DNA of 64,000 bases from Pseudobutyrivibrio ruminis (GTDB taxonomy: Bacteria > Bacillota > Clostridia > Lachnospirales > Lachnospiraceae). The stretch spans positions 1 to 64,000 of the forward strand of contig NZ_SVET01000012.1 of assembly GCF_015057245.1 (NCBI RefSeq). The letters are read 5' to 3'. Below the pieces are notes generated by a model. The model was given only the letters and a program-made list of their open reading frames with translations, had not been told where the DNA came from and did not search any database. Of the stretch, positions 16,329 to 24,569 are shown in pieces. A program made the translations under genes and the position numbers. Position 1 is the stretch's first letter, and each line of letters opens with the position of its first letter.

Positions 16329-18096
16329 TTGTAACTTTGATTTCTTCTGCTGGTAATTCCACCTGGAAGAATCGTACGTTTTCAGTAAGAGCTTCAGCAA
16401 TTGCCTGGAGCTCATTTGCTTGTTCTACAACAGCTGTCATTGATTCATCAAGCTGTGATAGTGATGCACTGGTTTCTTCGGTAGATGCTGCATTCTCCTG
16501 TGAAATAGAAGATAGAGAATCTACAGACTGAAGAATATTATTCTTACCATCATCCACATTCTTTACAAGCTCAACAATCTGATTATTACCAGCTTCGGTT
16601 TCCTGAAGCAGGTTAAGCATTTCGTCAAATGATACGCTCATTTCTTCAAGAGCAGCAGCCTCAGTTGTGGTTGCTGCTTTTATTTCTTCAGCAAGCTGTT
16701 TATTGTTCTCAGAATAGTGTGTGATTGTTGATAACATACCTGTTATTTCCCCTGCAAGTGTATTTGTTTCCTCTGCAAGGTTTTTGATGTTATCTGCAAC
16801 AACGGCAAATCCACGGCCGGCTTCTCCTGCTCGTGCAGCTTCGATAGAAGCGTTGAGGGCAAGAAGATTTGTCTGACTGGAAATGTTGATGATACCTTCG
16901 GCAGCAGCAGAAATCTGAGATACAACGTTTGCTGTCTCTCCCACTGAATCAGAAACCTCGCTAGCAACTGTATCTGTATTTTGATCCTGAATCTTTATCT
17001 GCTCAAGCATCTCTTTTAACTTAGAAGATTTATCATATACCATCTGGCCGTTTTCAAGGTTGTTGTTGGCCGATTCAAGAACCTTATCAACAGCTTCACC
17101 AATTTCCATTGTGATACCAGAAGCATTGCTAACATCCTGTGCCATAGCGGTAGCACTTTCGGCAATATCATAAACAGCTGAATTGATGTTGTTTGTTGTT
17201 TGCTGAGATGCAGAAAGGTTGTCCTTTGCAATTTCTGCCTTTGCATTGACGTCCTGAGCGTGGCTAATTACCTTTACAAGAGCGTTTCTCAAATCGTGAC
17301 GCATTGACTCAAGTGAGTTGCCAATGGCGTTAAAATCACGGATAAATGAGTTAGGACGTATCTTTGTGACGAAATCTCCGCCAGAGATTGTGTCAACAGA
17401 AGTTCGTATATTCTTGAGGTTTTTATTTATAGTCATGATTATAAAAATTGAGAAGAGTAAAAGTATGAGTGAAATCACGACAAATATACCAAGTGTTACA
17501 AGAATTGCGATAGTCACATTTGTATGAGTGTATTCTCTTTCCTGTTCAGCCCAAATCTCTACAATATCGCTCATTTCTGATAAAGCATTGCGGGCTGCTG
17601 AAAAATGATTAATCCAAGTAATGAAATCACCTTGACCGGTAACAAAGTCATAGTCTTTCTCCCATAGAGCATAGTTTGTGTTGAAATCATCGTAGAGAGT
17701 AGACATTGTGTTGCCATTTTCAGATGTTACCTGATTCCATAGATAGTCGTTTGTTTTGGCAAGTTCTACAGCCTCATTTACACGCTCTATAACTTCCGCA
17801 TTGTTTTCCTCTACCTCATCAAGGTAGCGCTGCGCAGTGGCGTTATCTACGTAGCGTTCATAGGCGTTGTATTGAGTTCCTGCTAACTGTGCCTGGTAAA
17901 AATCACGATCCGCATTTGTAAGAAGGTTGCTTATTGAATACAGTGTGTCGAAATAGACCTTCTCGTCTTGAAGCATGATTTCCGACTGACGATATCCGCT
18001 TACAAGATTACTGATTAATAAAGCAACAATAAGGGGAAGCACCATTGTGAGCAATAGTGCATTTAGGCTGAATCCAGCCCTAGACTTTTTTTCCAT
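16276..18096 (-). CDS. Methyl-accepting chemotaxis protein with helical ligand-binding domain
   Basis: The 606-aa transmembrane chemoreceptor has TM1 (about 10-32), a periplasmic region of about 160 residues that looks all-helical (four-helix-bundle type), TM2 (about 192-218) and a HAMP domain (about 219-272). The long signalling coiled coil has a near-invariant hairpin tip (SSQTNLLALNASIEAARAGE), where CheA and CheW bind. Glu/Gln-rich methylation segments flank the tip. No ligand can be assigned. There is no obvious C-terminal CheR-tethering pentapeptide. The 3' end overlaps the MATE gene by 53 nt without an intervening terminator. Confidence 0.92.
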   Translation of the reverse strand: MEKKSRAGFSLNALLLTMVLPLIVALLISNLVSGYRQSEIMLQDEKVYFDTLYSISNLLTNADRDFYQAQLAGTQYNAYERYVDNATAQRYLDEVEENNAEVIERVNEAVELAKTNDYLWNQVTSENGNTMSTLYDDFNTNYALWEKDYDFVTGQGDFITWINHFSAARNALSEMSDIVEIWAEQEREYTHTNVTIAILVTLGIFVVISLILLLFSIFIIMTINKNLKNIRTSVDTISGGDFVTKIRPNSFIRDFNAIGNSLESMRHDLRNALVKVISHAQDVNAKAEIAKDNLSASQQTTNNINSAVYDIAESATAMAQDVSNASGITMEIGEAVDKVLESANNNLENGQMVYDKSSKLKEMLEQIKIQDQNTDTVASEVSDSVGETANVVSQISAAAEGIINISSQTNLLALNASIEAARAGEAGRGFAVVADNIKNLAEETNTLAGEITGMLSTITHYSENNKQLAEEIKAATTTEAAALEEMSVSFDEMLNLLQETEAGNNQIVELVKNVDDGKNNILQSVDSLSSISQENAASTEETSASLSQLDESMTAVVEQANELQAIAEALTENVRFFQVELPAEEIKVTTIQRNDRPVSKGEGAAV

Positions 18097-18240
18097 AATA
18101 CATTAATCTCCTTCTCATAATTATGTGTACAATAATCTAGCGAGTAGCTCCATTTTACTATGTTTTTCGGCATTTTTGTTGCATTTTATAACCTTTTTTA
18201 GAAAATAGGTTATATTAACAAAAATTATGTGAAAAAATTG

Positions 18241-18269
18241 TTGACATATAACAATAATCATGATAAAGT
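18241..18269 (+). promoter_or_regulatory. Probable sigma-A promoter of the 120-aa hypothetical gene
   Basis: Consensus -35 TTGACA, 17-nt spacer, TAAAGT at -10, about 55 nt before the start codon at 18324. Confidence 0.6.
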
Positions 18270-18323
18270 TCTCTAGGTTTAGGTGATGATATATTTTAAC
18301 TAGGTTTTATAGTGAGGTGAAAT

Positions 18324-18686
18324 ATGGAACTTACAACACTTAATAAAGAGTACAAATTATTACGCGAAGAGAGTAATGAAAAATTCATAAAGATGACTCA
18401 GATTGAGCCAGAGATTAACTTAGTAGAAGAGTACTGGATTACATCTGATCACACATTAGGAAATACAAGATGCTATTTCGATTCATACGAGATGAGCATT
18501 GAGTATGCATTAGATAGAGTTGATTACAGAATGACTCTTAATGCAGATGGCCAGAAGCCATTTATCATCTTAGTAAATGGCAAGACAATCAACTCTAAGG
18601 GACAGCTCGAATCATTCTTAAATGGAGATTTCGAAATCAAAGCAGAAAACATCGTGGAAAGCAACGTACGTCGTCTTTATTCATAA
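18324..18686 (+). CDS. Hypothetical protein, 120 aa
   Basis: I do not recognise a family. The protein is soluble, acidic, without signal peptide or membrane helix, and reads as a compact alpha/beta domain: an N-terminal helix (LNKEYKLLREESNEKFIKM), then a strand-rich middle with YWITSDHTLGNTRCYFDSYE and RMTLNADGQKPFIILVNG. A consensus promoter and GTGAGGTG ribosome site precede the ATG. The 84-nt structured element followed by T6 lies 45 nt downstream and may terminate it. The codon pattern matches the neighbours, so it is probably a real expressed gene. Confidence 0.7.
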   Translation: MELTTLNKEYKLLREESNEKFIKMTQIEPEINLVEEYWITSDHTLGNTRCYFDSYEMSIEYALDRVDYRMTLNADGQKPFIILVNGKTINSKGQLESFLNGDFEIKAENIVESNVRRLYS

Positions 18687-18730
18687 CCGTAAGAGTGGTA
18701 GGTAAGACACACATAGTGTAAATTAAAACA

Positions 18731-18814
18731 GCCTGTAGGCAACAAGCTCTACTATTTCTCAAGCGAGATATTCCATCGAGCGGAGAAATCAGTAGGCTTG
18801 TAGCCGTAACAGGC
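18731..18814 (+). repeat. 84-nt covarying structured element, copy B (with T-run, possible terminator)
   Basis: Outer stem GCCTGT/ACAGGC, here extended by AAACA/TGTTT (18726-18819); second helix GGC/GCC; the same CAAGC/GCTTG and long hairpin as copy A; apical AAGCGAGAT...ATCGAGCG. The outer strand runs into TTTTTT at 18817-18822, so this copy can also act as an intrinsic terminator for the 120-aa gene, and its complement may serve the convergent rubrerythrin gene. Confidence 0.87.
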
Positions 18815-18843
18815 TGTTTTTTATATATGCTAGTGGCTAGCCA

Positions 18844-19431
18844 CTATCCGAAGTAGCGCTTGAGTAAGCCTTCGAGTGCCTTACCGTGACGAGCTTCGTC
18901 GCGAGCCATTTCGTGTACTGTATCGTGGATTGCATCAAGGTTGTTTTTCTTTGCACATTTTGCAAGATCGAACTTACCAGATGTAGCACCGTATTCACAA
19001 TCTACACGCCAAGCAAGATTCTTCTTTGTAGAATCTGTCATATTAACTTCTAAGTCAGAACCAAGCAATTCTGCAAACTTAGCTGCATGCTCAGCTTCTT
19101 CAAAAGCAGCTTTTTCCCAATATAAACCAATTTCAGGATAACCTTCTCTGTGAGCTACACGAGCCATGCAAAGGTACATACCAACTTCTGAGCACTCGCC
19201 TTCAAAGTTAGACTTGAGCTGCTCGAAAATATATTTCTTATCTTCATCAGAAATCTCTGGGTTATTCTTAACTGTAGATGCATATACGCCAAATTCGTGC
19301 TCAGCAGCAAGTGTAAGCTCGCCTTCTACCTTCTTAAACTTATCGCTCTTTGCGTGACAGATAGGGCACTCCTCTGGTGGATTCTCGCCTTCATAAACAT
19401 AACCGCATACAGAACAAACATATTTTGCCAT
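18844..19431 (-). CDS. Reverse rubrerythrin (NADH peroxidase type)
   Basis: Cytosolic di-iron peroxidase of 195 aa that reduces hydrogen peroxide (and oxygen through partner proteins) in anaerobes. The rubredoxin-like Fe(SCys)4 domain is N-terminal (Cys6, Cys9, Cys22, Cys25), the order typical of reverse rubrerythrin. The ferritin-like di-iron domain follows (about 40-190) with Glu/His ligands in EGECSEVG, FEEAEHAAKF and ARDEARHG. The PerR gene lies 18 nt upstream on the same strand, so a peroxide-responsive operon is likely. Expression should be controlled by the PerR/Fur-type boxes at 19886 and 19939. Confidence 0.93.
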   Translation of the reverse strand: MAKYVCSVCGYVYEGENPPEECPICHAKSDKFKKVEGELTLAAEHEFGVYASTVKNNPEISDEDKKYIFEQLKSNFEGECSEVGMYLCMARVAHREGYPEIGLYWEKAAFEEAEHAAKFAELLGSDLEVNMTDSTKKNLAWRVDCEYGATSGKFDLAKCAKKNNLDAIHDTVHEMARDEARHGKALEGLLKRYFG

Positions 19432-19449
19432 AATTAGACTCCTTTCACA

Positions 19450-19848
19450 TTAACCATTGTTATTTGTTTCATTATTAATTACACAGTCCTTGCAAACACC
19501 AGTAAATAGTAGTGATGCTTGTTCTACTGTGCCAATTCCAGCGCTAGATGCAGCAAGAATTTGTTCTACACTAGGAGTAACATCTACATCCATCAGTCTG
19601 TGGCAGCATCTACAGAAGTAGTGGCTGTGAGCTGAAGTATCAGCATCAAAGTGGTCGGTTCCATCGCCAGTTGAAATCTTTCGTACCTCTCCTAATTCTA
19701 CAAGAAGAGTGAGATTTCTATAAACCGTACCAAGACTGATTTTTGGATTTTCCTCCCTAACATGCTGATAAATAACATCTGCTGTAGGGTGTTCCTTGGT
19801 AGACATTAAATATTCTTTTATGGATTCTCTTTGTTTACTATAATTCAT
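19450..19848 (-). CDS. perR: Fur-family repressor, probably PerR
   Basis: Metal-dependent winged-helix repressor of 132 aa. The DNA-binding domain is N-terminal (about 1-60, with SLGTVYRNLTLL recognition helix). The structural zinc site is Cys79/Cys82 and Cys119/Cys122, and candidate regulatory metal ligands include His66, Asp68 and His74/His76. Linkage to reverse rubrerythrin favours a peroxide sensor over an iron or zinc regulator. PerR proteins are inactivated when H2O2 oxidises regulatory histidines on the Fe2+ site. Two Fur/PerR-type boxes upstream suggest autoregulation. Confidence 0.88.
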   Translation of the reverse strand: MNYSKQRESIKEYLMSTKEHPTADVIYQHVREENPKISLGTVYRNLTLLVELGEVRKISTGDGTDHFDADTSAHSHYFCRCCHRLMDVDVTPSVEQILAASSAGIGTVEQASLLFTGVCKDCVINNETNNNG

Positions 19849-19885
19849 AAAATGAACCTGCCTTTTAAAACCAGATTGGCAAAAT

Positions 19886-19900
19886 CAATAATGATTATCT
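19886..19900. promoter_or_regulatory. PerR/Fur-type box 1
   Basis: CAATAATGATTATCT contains the palindromic core ATAAT-G-ATTAT, matching the Per/Fur box pattern (ATAATnATTAT) 38 nt upstream of the perR start. Confidence 0.6.
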
Positions 19901-19938
19901 ATATAATATCATGTTAATGTGAAAAGTCAATATAAAAC

Positions 19939-19953
19939 TAGTAATAATTACTA
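19939..19953. promoter_or_regulatory. PerR/Fur-type box 2, perfect 7-1-7 palindrome
   Basis: TAGTAATAATTACTA is a perfect 7-1-7 inverted repeat with the AAT-n-ATT centre of Fur-family operators. It lies between perR and the divergent chemoreceptor gene and could serve both. Confidence 0.5.
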
Positions 19954-20078
19954 TTTTATAAAACTGATCATAGTTAGTCTGAAAAAATCCATTGTAGCTT
20001 CACTGTTTTTTCGTAATTGGGTGCTATGATAATCGAAACGAGTATAAATATACATCATAATTATTGAGGGGTATAAGC

Positions 20079-21794
20079 ATGAATAGGAAAGGTAAACTAA
20101 TTGGTAGGGTAGTTGCAATTTCTATAATTGCGGCAGGCATTGGATGTATTCTTCTTTCTATCATAGGTATTACAGAAATACGCACCACATATTTGGATAT
20201 GACAGAAGAAGAACTACATACAGCTGTAACAATTGCAGATAGCGAATTTACAAAAATGTGGGACGGAGATTGGAGCTGGGATGGTACAACTATCATGAAG
20301 GGCGAGGAGCCTGTTTATGAAGAGTATCTAGCTACAATGGAGGAATTAAAAGCTCAGACTAATCTTGATTACACCGTATTTTATGGAGACACTAGAGTAA
20401 TAACCACTATTAAAAAAGAGGGCACAGATGAGTACTTTACAAATTCTCAAGCCTCTCAGGAAATGGTGGATACAGTTGTAAAGGGCGGCAAGGCACTATA
20501 TAAACCTAATGTTACAATTCAAGGAACTAACTATTATGTTTACTATTCACCATTAGCAAATGACGATGGAACAATAGTAGGTATGATGTTTGTAGGTCGT
20601 GATGCTTCATCTATTAACGCAACCATATACAGAGTATCTGGCGTTGTTGTTTTGGTAAATATAATTGTGTGCATCACCTTATTAGTTATAGGAATAACAT
20701 CCTCAAAGAAGGGCACAAAGGCAATGAATATGATTGCTGATTCTATTATAGCGGTAGAGGAAGGCAATCTTACAGAGGAGGTTCCTGAAGTTCTTATTAA
20801 ACGAGGAGATGAGCTTGGAACCATTGCAGAAAGCATTAGTAATTTGCGGGACAAGCTTCTTGATATTATTGGTACTAGCGTAAGACTTTCTGGTGAAGTT
20901 ACATCATCGGGAGATGATTTAGCTAATTCAGCGGAGGATGCTTCAAATGCATCTAACTTGGTAACATCAGCAGTCAATGATATTTCTACAGGGGCTGTTA
21001 GTCAGGCTGAAAGTGTACAAAGCTCAGCAGAGAATGTTAGCGAAATCGGTGTCGATATTGAAACAATCACAGAGAATGTAACTACACTTAATACAAATAC
21101 AGATGATATGAAGGATGCATGCTCTAGCTCTATGAAAGCTCTAGATGTTTTGGTTATGCAGAATTCAAATGTTATGGATTCAATGAAGGTAATTGATGAG
21201 CAGATTAGAAACACCAATGCATCTGTACAAAATATAGCAGAGTCTTCTAAGTTGATTACTGATATTGCATCTCAAACTAATTTGTTGGCGCTTAATGCTT
21301 CTATAGAGGCTGCTCGTGCCGGAGAGTCAGGCAAGGGATTTGCGGTAGTTGCAGATGAAATTGGAAAGCTTGCATCTCAGTCAGCAGAGACTGCAGAGCA
21401 GATAAATGCAATTATTGGTGAGCTTACAACTGAGTCTCAGAATTCAATTGCTACTATTGAGCGGATGAATACAGACCTGGCTCAACAGTCTGACCAACTT
21501 GACGAGACAAAACAGAATATGGAAAAGATGCAGGAAGGTGTTGAAAGCGTATCAATTAATGCTAAGGAGATTTCTTCTAGGATTGATAATCTTGATGCTG
21601 CAAAGGCAAACCTTGTGGAAATTATTGATAATCTTTCAGCTATTTCAGAACAGAATGCTGCATCTTCTACAGAAACTAAGAATTCCATGGATAATCTTAA
21701 TGAAACATTTGAGGTTATTACAAATGCATCTGAGTCCCTCAAGGATTTAGCTAAGCAATTATATGAAAAGATCAGTTACTTCTCAATAGATTAA
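20079..21794 (+). CDS. Methyl-accepting chemotaxis protein with single-Cache sensor
   Basis: The 571-aa chemoreceptor has TM1 (about 9-30), an extracytoplasmic sCache-like domain (about 35-180; KMWDGDWSWDG, VFYGDTRVITTI, YYVYYSPL, GMMFVGRD), TM2 (about 190-210), HAMP, and the conserved signalling tip (ASQTNLLALNASIEAARAGE). sCache domains commonly bind small carboxylates or similar ligands; the ligand here is unknown. It is divergent from perR with two Fur-type boxes between, which hints at redox or metal control (inference). The ATG at 20079 follows GAGGGG; an in-frame TTG at 20064 has no ribosome site. Confidence 0.9.
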   Translation: MNRKGKLIGRVVAISIIAAGIGCILLSIIGITEIRTTYLDMTEEELHTAVTIADSEFTKMWDGDWSWDGTTIMKGEEPVYEEYLATMEELKAQTNLDYTVFYGDTRVITTIKKEGTDEYFTNSQASQEMVDTVVKGGKALYKPNVTIQGTNYYVYYSPLANDDGTIVGMMFVGRDASSINATIYRVSGVVVLVNIIVCITLLVIGITSSKKGTKAMNMIADSIIAVEEGNLTEEVPEVLIKRGDELGTIAESISNLRDKLLDIIGTSVRLSGEVTSSGDDLANSAEDASNASNLVTSAVNDISTGAVSQAESVQSSAENVSEIGVDIETITENVTTLNTNTDDMKDACSSSMKALDVLVMQNSNVMDSMKVIDEQIRNTNASVQNIAESSKLITDIASQTNLLALNASIEAARAGESGKGFAVVADEIGKLASQSAETAEQINAIIGELTTESQNSIATIERMNTDLAQQSDQLDETKQNMEKMQEGVESVSINAKEISSRIDNLDAAKANLVEIIDNLSAISEQNAASSTETKNSMDNLNETFEVITNASESLKDLAKQLYEKISYFSID

Positions 21795-21800
21795 AAAAAT

Positions 21801-21834
21801 AATCCCGAATCCGTTTGGATTCGGGATTTATTTA
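21801..21834. terminator. Bidirectional intrinsic terminator
   Basis: Perfect 12-bp stem (21801-21812 with 21817-21828, loop GTTT) flanked by A-run on the left and T-rich sequence on the right, serving the chemoreceptor gene and the convergent PqqD-like gene. Confidence 0.88.
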
Positions 21835-22176
21835 TGCTTTAAGTGTAATATAACCGACGTTTTTTAGATTGTTCATGTATACGCTAAGTCGCTCGTAAAG
21901 TGGCTCGGCTTCTTCACCGTATTTCTCTTTTACAAGCTGTCCGATTTCGTAAACGGATTTCTTGCCATCAATACAAGTGAAAATGTAGCTACCCATTCCT
22001 TCTAAATGAATGTGGGAAACAGCTGGCTTATGAAAAAACTTTTGAGCAATACGATTTGTAATGCCTGTGTTTTCCATATCAACTATAACTTCGCCTGATT
22101 CATCTGTGGCCCAGGTAAGTCCATCTTTAATTTCAAATACATAATCTAAAAAGTTGTCTGATTTATTATTTCTCAT
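21832..22176 (-). CDS. PqqD-like (RRE-fold) small protein
   Basis: The 114-aa protein resembles PqqD: an N-terminal beta region followed by the winged-helix part (YIFTCIDGKKSVYEIGQLVKEKYG, LYERLSVYMNNLKNVGYITLK). This fold recognises leader peptides in RiPP pathways, but orphan copies with unknown roles are common in clostridia. The start is placed at the ATG overlapping the OPT stop by 11 nt; upstream ATGs at 22197 and 22188 are inside the OPT reading frame and also possible. It is cotranscribed with, and translationally coupled to, the OPT transporter gene. No radical SAM or peptidase maturation gene is adjacent. Confidence 0.72.
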   Translation of the reverse strand: MRNNKSDNFLDYVFEIKDGLTWATDESGEVIVDMENTGITNRIAQKFFHKPAVSHIHLEGMGSYIFTCIDGKKSVYEIGQLVKEKYGEEAEPLYERLSVYMNNLKNVGYITLKA

Positions 22177-24046
22177 TTTTCTTTCCATTAGCAGCATACC
22201 AAACTACAGCAACTACAAGAACTAAAAGGATGAATGCCTGAACGTTTCCTGATGGGATAACGCTTGAAAGGTTCATCTTGTCGAGAAGGCCTACTACAGC
22301 GAAGATAGCAAGTAATACACCTACGATACCTTCACCAGCGATAAGTCCTGAACAGAAGAGGATACCCTTTCCGCTCTCGTCCTTCTCTGCACCATACTTC
22401 TTGTCTGCGAAAAGTCTTACAAGACCACCGAGCATGATTGTAGCTGAAAGCTCAAGTGGAAGGTAAAGACCGATAGCAACTGGAAGCGCACCAATTCCAA
22501 GAATCTCAATAGCGATTGAGATGAAAGCACCGATAAAGATAAGTGCCCATGGAAGGTTTCCATTCATAACACCTTCGATAATCATCTTCATCATTGTAGC
22601 CTGTGGAGCTGCAAGAGCATCTGTACCGAAGCCATAAGCAGAGTTAAGAAGAATCATAACACCACCGATTGCAAGAGCTGCTGCGATAGTACCCATGATT
22701 TCACCGTACTGCTGCTTCTTAGGTGTAGCACCAAGGATATAACCTGTCTTAAGATCCTGTGAAGTATCACCAGCCATACAAGCTGCGATACAAATGATAG
22801 AACCGATTGCGATAGCACCCTGCATACCGTGAGCGCCTGTATCACCAGCAACCTTTAAGCAGATTGTAGCGATAAGGATAGTAGCAATTGTCATACCTGA
22901 AACAGGGTTGTTTGAGCTACCTACAAGACCAACCATACGTGAAGAAACGGCACTGAAGAAGAAACCGAATACTACGATGATAATAGCACCAAGTAATGAA
23001 ACTGGTACAGCAGGTACAAGCCAGATAGCAAGGATAAGTACTACGATAGCACCAAGTACAAATCTGATGTCCATATCAAGAGCAGTTCTCTCGTTTGTAG
23101 TAGTACCAGCATTCTTGATGCTCTTGATAGAATCCATAAATGTCTTAACGATAAGTGGAAGTGTCTTGATAAGGCTGATGATACCAGCAGAAGCAACGGC
23201 ACCTGCACCGATATACTTAATGTAGCTTGCCCAGATAGCTGAAGCGCCGCCAGTAGCATAAAGCTCTGCAACAGAAACGCTAGCTGGATACATAACGATG
23301 TCGCCACCAAATGTAACAATAGCTGGGATGAGAACGAACCATCCGATTACACCACCGGCGAACATGTAAGCTGAAATACGAGGACCGCAGATATAACCAA
23401 CTGAAACAAGAGCTGGATAAACTTCTGCAGAAAGCTCTGTCTTTAAAGCATCAAGCTTGATTGTAACAACACCCTGGATAGCATAAAAACCGTCAACAAG
23501 GATCTTTACAACAGCACCGATTCCCATACCAATGAAAACGGACTTAGCAGATGAGCCACCCTCTTCTCCTGCAAGAAGAACCTCTGCACAAGCAGTTCCT
23601 TCTGGATAAGGGAGAACACCATGCTCCTGAACGATAAGTGCGCTACGAAGTGGAACCATGAAGAATACTCCAAGTAAACCACCAAATAGAGCGATTACAG
23701 TAATTGTAACAAGTGAAGGTGTTTCCATAACGCCTTCCTTTGCCCAAAGAAAAAGTGCAGGCATTGTAAAGATTGCACCTGCAGCAAGAGACTCACCGGC
23801 TGACCCGATAGTCTGAACCATGTTACTTTCAAGGATTGAGTCCTTCTTTAAGATAACACGGATAACTGCCATAGAAATAACAGCTGCTGGGATAGAAGCT
23901 GAAACTGTCATACCAACTCTAAGTCCCAAGTAAGCGTTCGCTGCACCGAAGATAACAGCAAGAAGAAGACCCATGATAATAGAAGTAGGAGTCATCTCTG
24001 GAGTTACTTTGTCTGCAGGAACGTAAGGTTTGAATTCCTGATTCAT
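22166..24046 (-). CDS. OPT family oligopeptide/metal-chelate transporter
   Basis: Large integral membrane protein of 626 aa with about 14-16 hydrophobic segments, of the bacterial OPT type that imports oligopeptides or metal-peptide complexes by cation symport. Family features: N-terminal TPTSIIMGLLLAVIFGAANAY, an LPYPEGTACAEVL segment (about 144-156), and repeated GDTSQDLKTGY in the middle. The promoter (24082-24110) carries a CACTTTAAAGTG palindrome in its spacer, so transcription is probably repressed by an unidentified factor. A GGAG ribosome site precedes the ATG. The PqqD-like gene follows with overlap. Confidence 0.9.
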   Translation of the reverse strand: MNQEFKPYVPADKVTPEMTPTSIIMGLLLAVIFGAANAYLGLRVGMTVSASIPAAVISMAVIRVILKKDSILESNMVQTIGSAGESLAAGAIFTMPALFLWAKEGVMETPSLVTITVIALFGGLLGVFFMVPLRSALIVQEHGVLPYPEGTACAEVLLAGEEGGSSAKSVFIGMGIGAVVKILVDGFYAIQGVVTIKLDALKTELSAEVYPALVSVGYICGPRISAYMFAGGVIGWFVLIPAIVTFGGDIVMYPASVSVAELYATGGASAIWASYIKYIGAGAVASAGIISLIKTLPLIVKTFMDSIKSIKNAGTTTNERTALDMDIRFVLGAIVVLILAIWLVPAVPVSLLGAIIIVVFGFFFSAVSSRMVGLVGSSNNPVSGMTIATILIATICLKVAGDTGAHGMQGAIAIGSIICIAACMAGDTSQDLKTGYILGATPKKQQYGEIMGTIAAALAIGGVMILLNSAYGFGTDALAAPQATMMKMIIEGVMNGNLPWALIFIGAFISIAIEILGIGALPVAIGLYLPLELSATIMLGGLVRLFADKKYGAEKDESGKGILFCSGLIAGEGIVGVLLAIFAVVGLLDKMNLSSVIPSGNVQAFILLVLVVAVVWYAANGKKNEK

Positions 24047-24081
24047 AATATTTTATCTCCTTTAATAACAACAGTTTTTAC

Positions 24082-24110
24082 ATTATATATTCACTTTAAA
24101 GTGGATGCAA
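24082..24110 (-). promoter_or_regulatory. OPT promoter with operator palindrome in the spacer
   Basis: On the minus strand TTGCAT (-35), exactly 17 nt, TATAAT (-10). The spacer contains CACTTTAAAGTG (24092-24103), a perfect 12-bp palindrome in the position a repressor would occupy. Confidence 0.7.
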
Positions 24111-24120
24111 ATTGATGTAT

Positions 24121-24143
24121 TAAAGTGATAAAGTGTTAAAGTG
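24121..24143. promoter_or_regulatory. Triple TAAAGTG direct repeat, 8-bp period
   Basis: TAAAGTG occurs at 24121, 24129 and 24137, each half-site equal to one arm of the nearby CACTTTAAAGTG palindrome. It lies just upstream of the OPT promoter and looks like an array of half-operators for the same regulator. Confidence 0.55.
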
Positions 24144-24211
24144 CAACCGGTAAACCTATTATCTTAAACGTTTTAGAGCAAAAAGTTCATAAATTGTTCA
24201 CAAAATGCCTA

Positions 24212-24240
24212 TAGACAAAACGAAGTTGTGAGAATAATAT
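24212..24240 (+). promoter_or_regulatory. Probable sigma-A promoter of the 45-aa gene
   Basis: TAGACA (-35), 17-nt spacer, TAATAT (-10), about 50 nt before the small reading frame. Confidence 0.5.
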
Positions 24241-24292
24241 ATAGAAGTTCGCTATATAGACGAGAAATTTATAGACGGGGAGGCATGGAAAA

Positions 24293-24430
24293 ATGGCTAT
24301 TGGTGAAATCATTACTTGCACAAGTCCTGAAGATTTGTACAGAAGAGCAGAGGACTTACTTCAAAAAGGAGTTAAAACAGTATTCGTTGCACGTAACACC
24401 TTAAAGGTTGTCAGCGTTACTACAAAATAG
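24293..24430 (+). CDS. Small hypothetical protein, 45 aa
   Basis: A short gene, MAIGEIITCTSPEDLYRR to KVVSVTTK, preceded by GGGGAGG and a plausible promoter and followed by a strong intrinsic terminator, so it is a complete small transcription unit. The peptide reads as strand-helix-strand (EIITC, then an amphipathic helix EDLYRRAEDLLQKG, then TVFVARNTLKVVSV), a compact soluble domain. I recognise no family. A second frame starting at 24285 (39 codons) overlaps it but has worse ribosome-site spacing and less protein-like composition. It lies divergently from the OPT operon and upstream of the ABC importer. Confidence 0.6.
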   Translation: MAIGEIITCTSPEDLYRRAEDLLQKGVKTVFVARNTLKVVSVTTK

Positions 24431-24444
24431 ATCCGAAATGCCTG

Positions 24445-24475
24445 GACCGATGGAATTATCCATCGGTCTTTTTTT
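24445..24475 (+). terminator. Intrinsic terminator after the 45-aa gene
   Basis: Perfect 10-bp stem GACCGATGGA/TCCATCGGTC with ATTA loop, then TTTTTTT. Confidence 0.92.
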
Positions 24476-24499
24476 GTTTTGGGATTGTTATAATTCTAC

Positions 24500-24517
24500 A
24501 CTTTAACTTGCTAAAGT
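24500..24517. promoter_or_regulatory. ACTTTA-N6-TAAAGT operator-like site (ABC importer)
   Basis: Inverted repeat with 6-bp arms and 6-bp centre, immediately upstream of a possible -10 (TATGAT at 24520) and 53 nt before the substrate-binding protein gene. The same arms and spacing recur at 27393. Confidence 0.6.
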
Positions 24518-24569
24518 AATATGATAGAATGAATCACATGATAAGTTTTGGGTAAAGGAGAAGAGATAT

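Noticed and set aside
24285..24404. 39-codon frame starting at 24285 overlapping the 45-aa gene
   Set aside because: The GGGGAGG site is too close to this ATG, and the translated composition is less protein-like than that of the frame starting at 24293.
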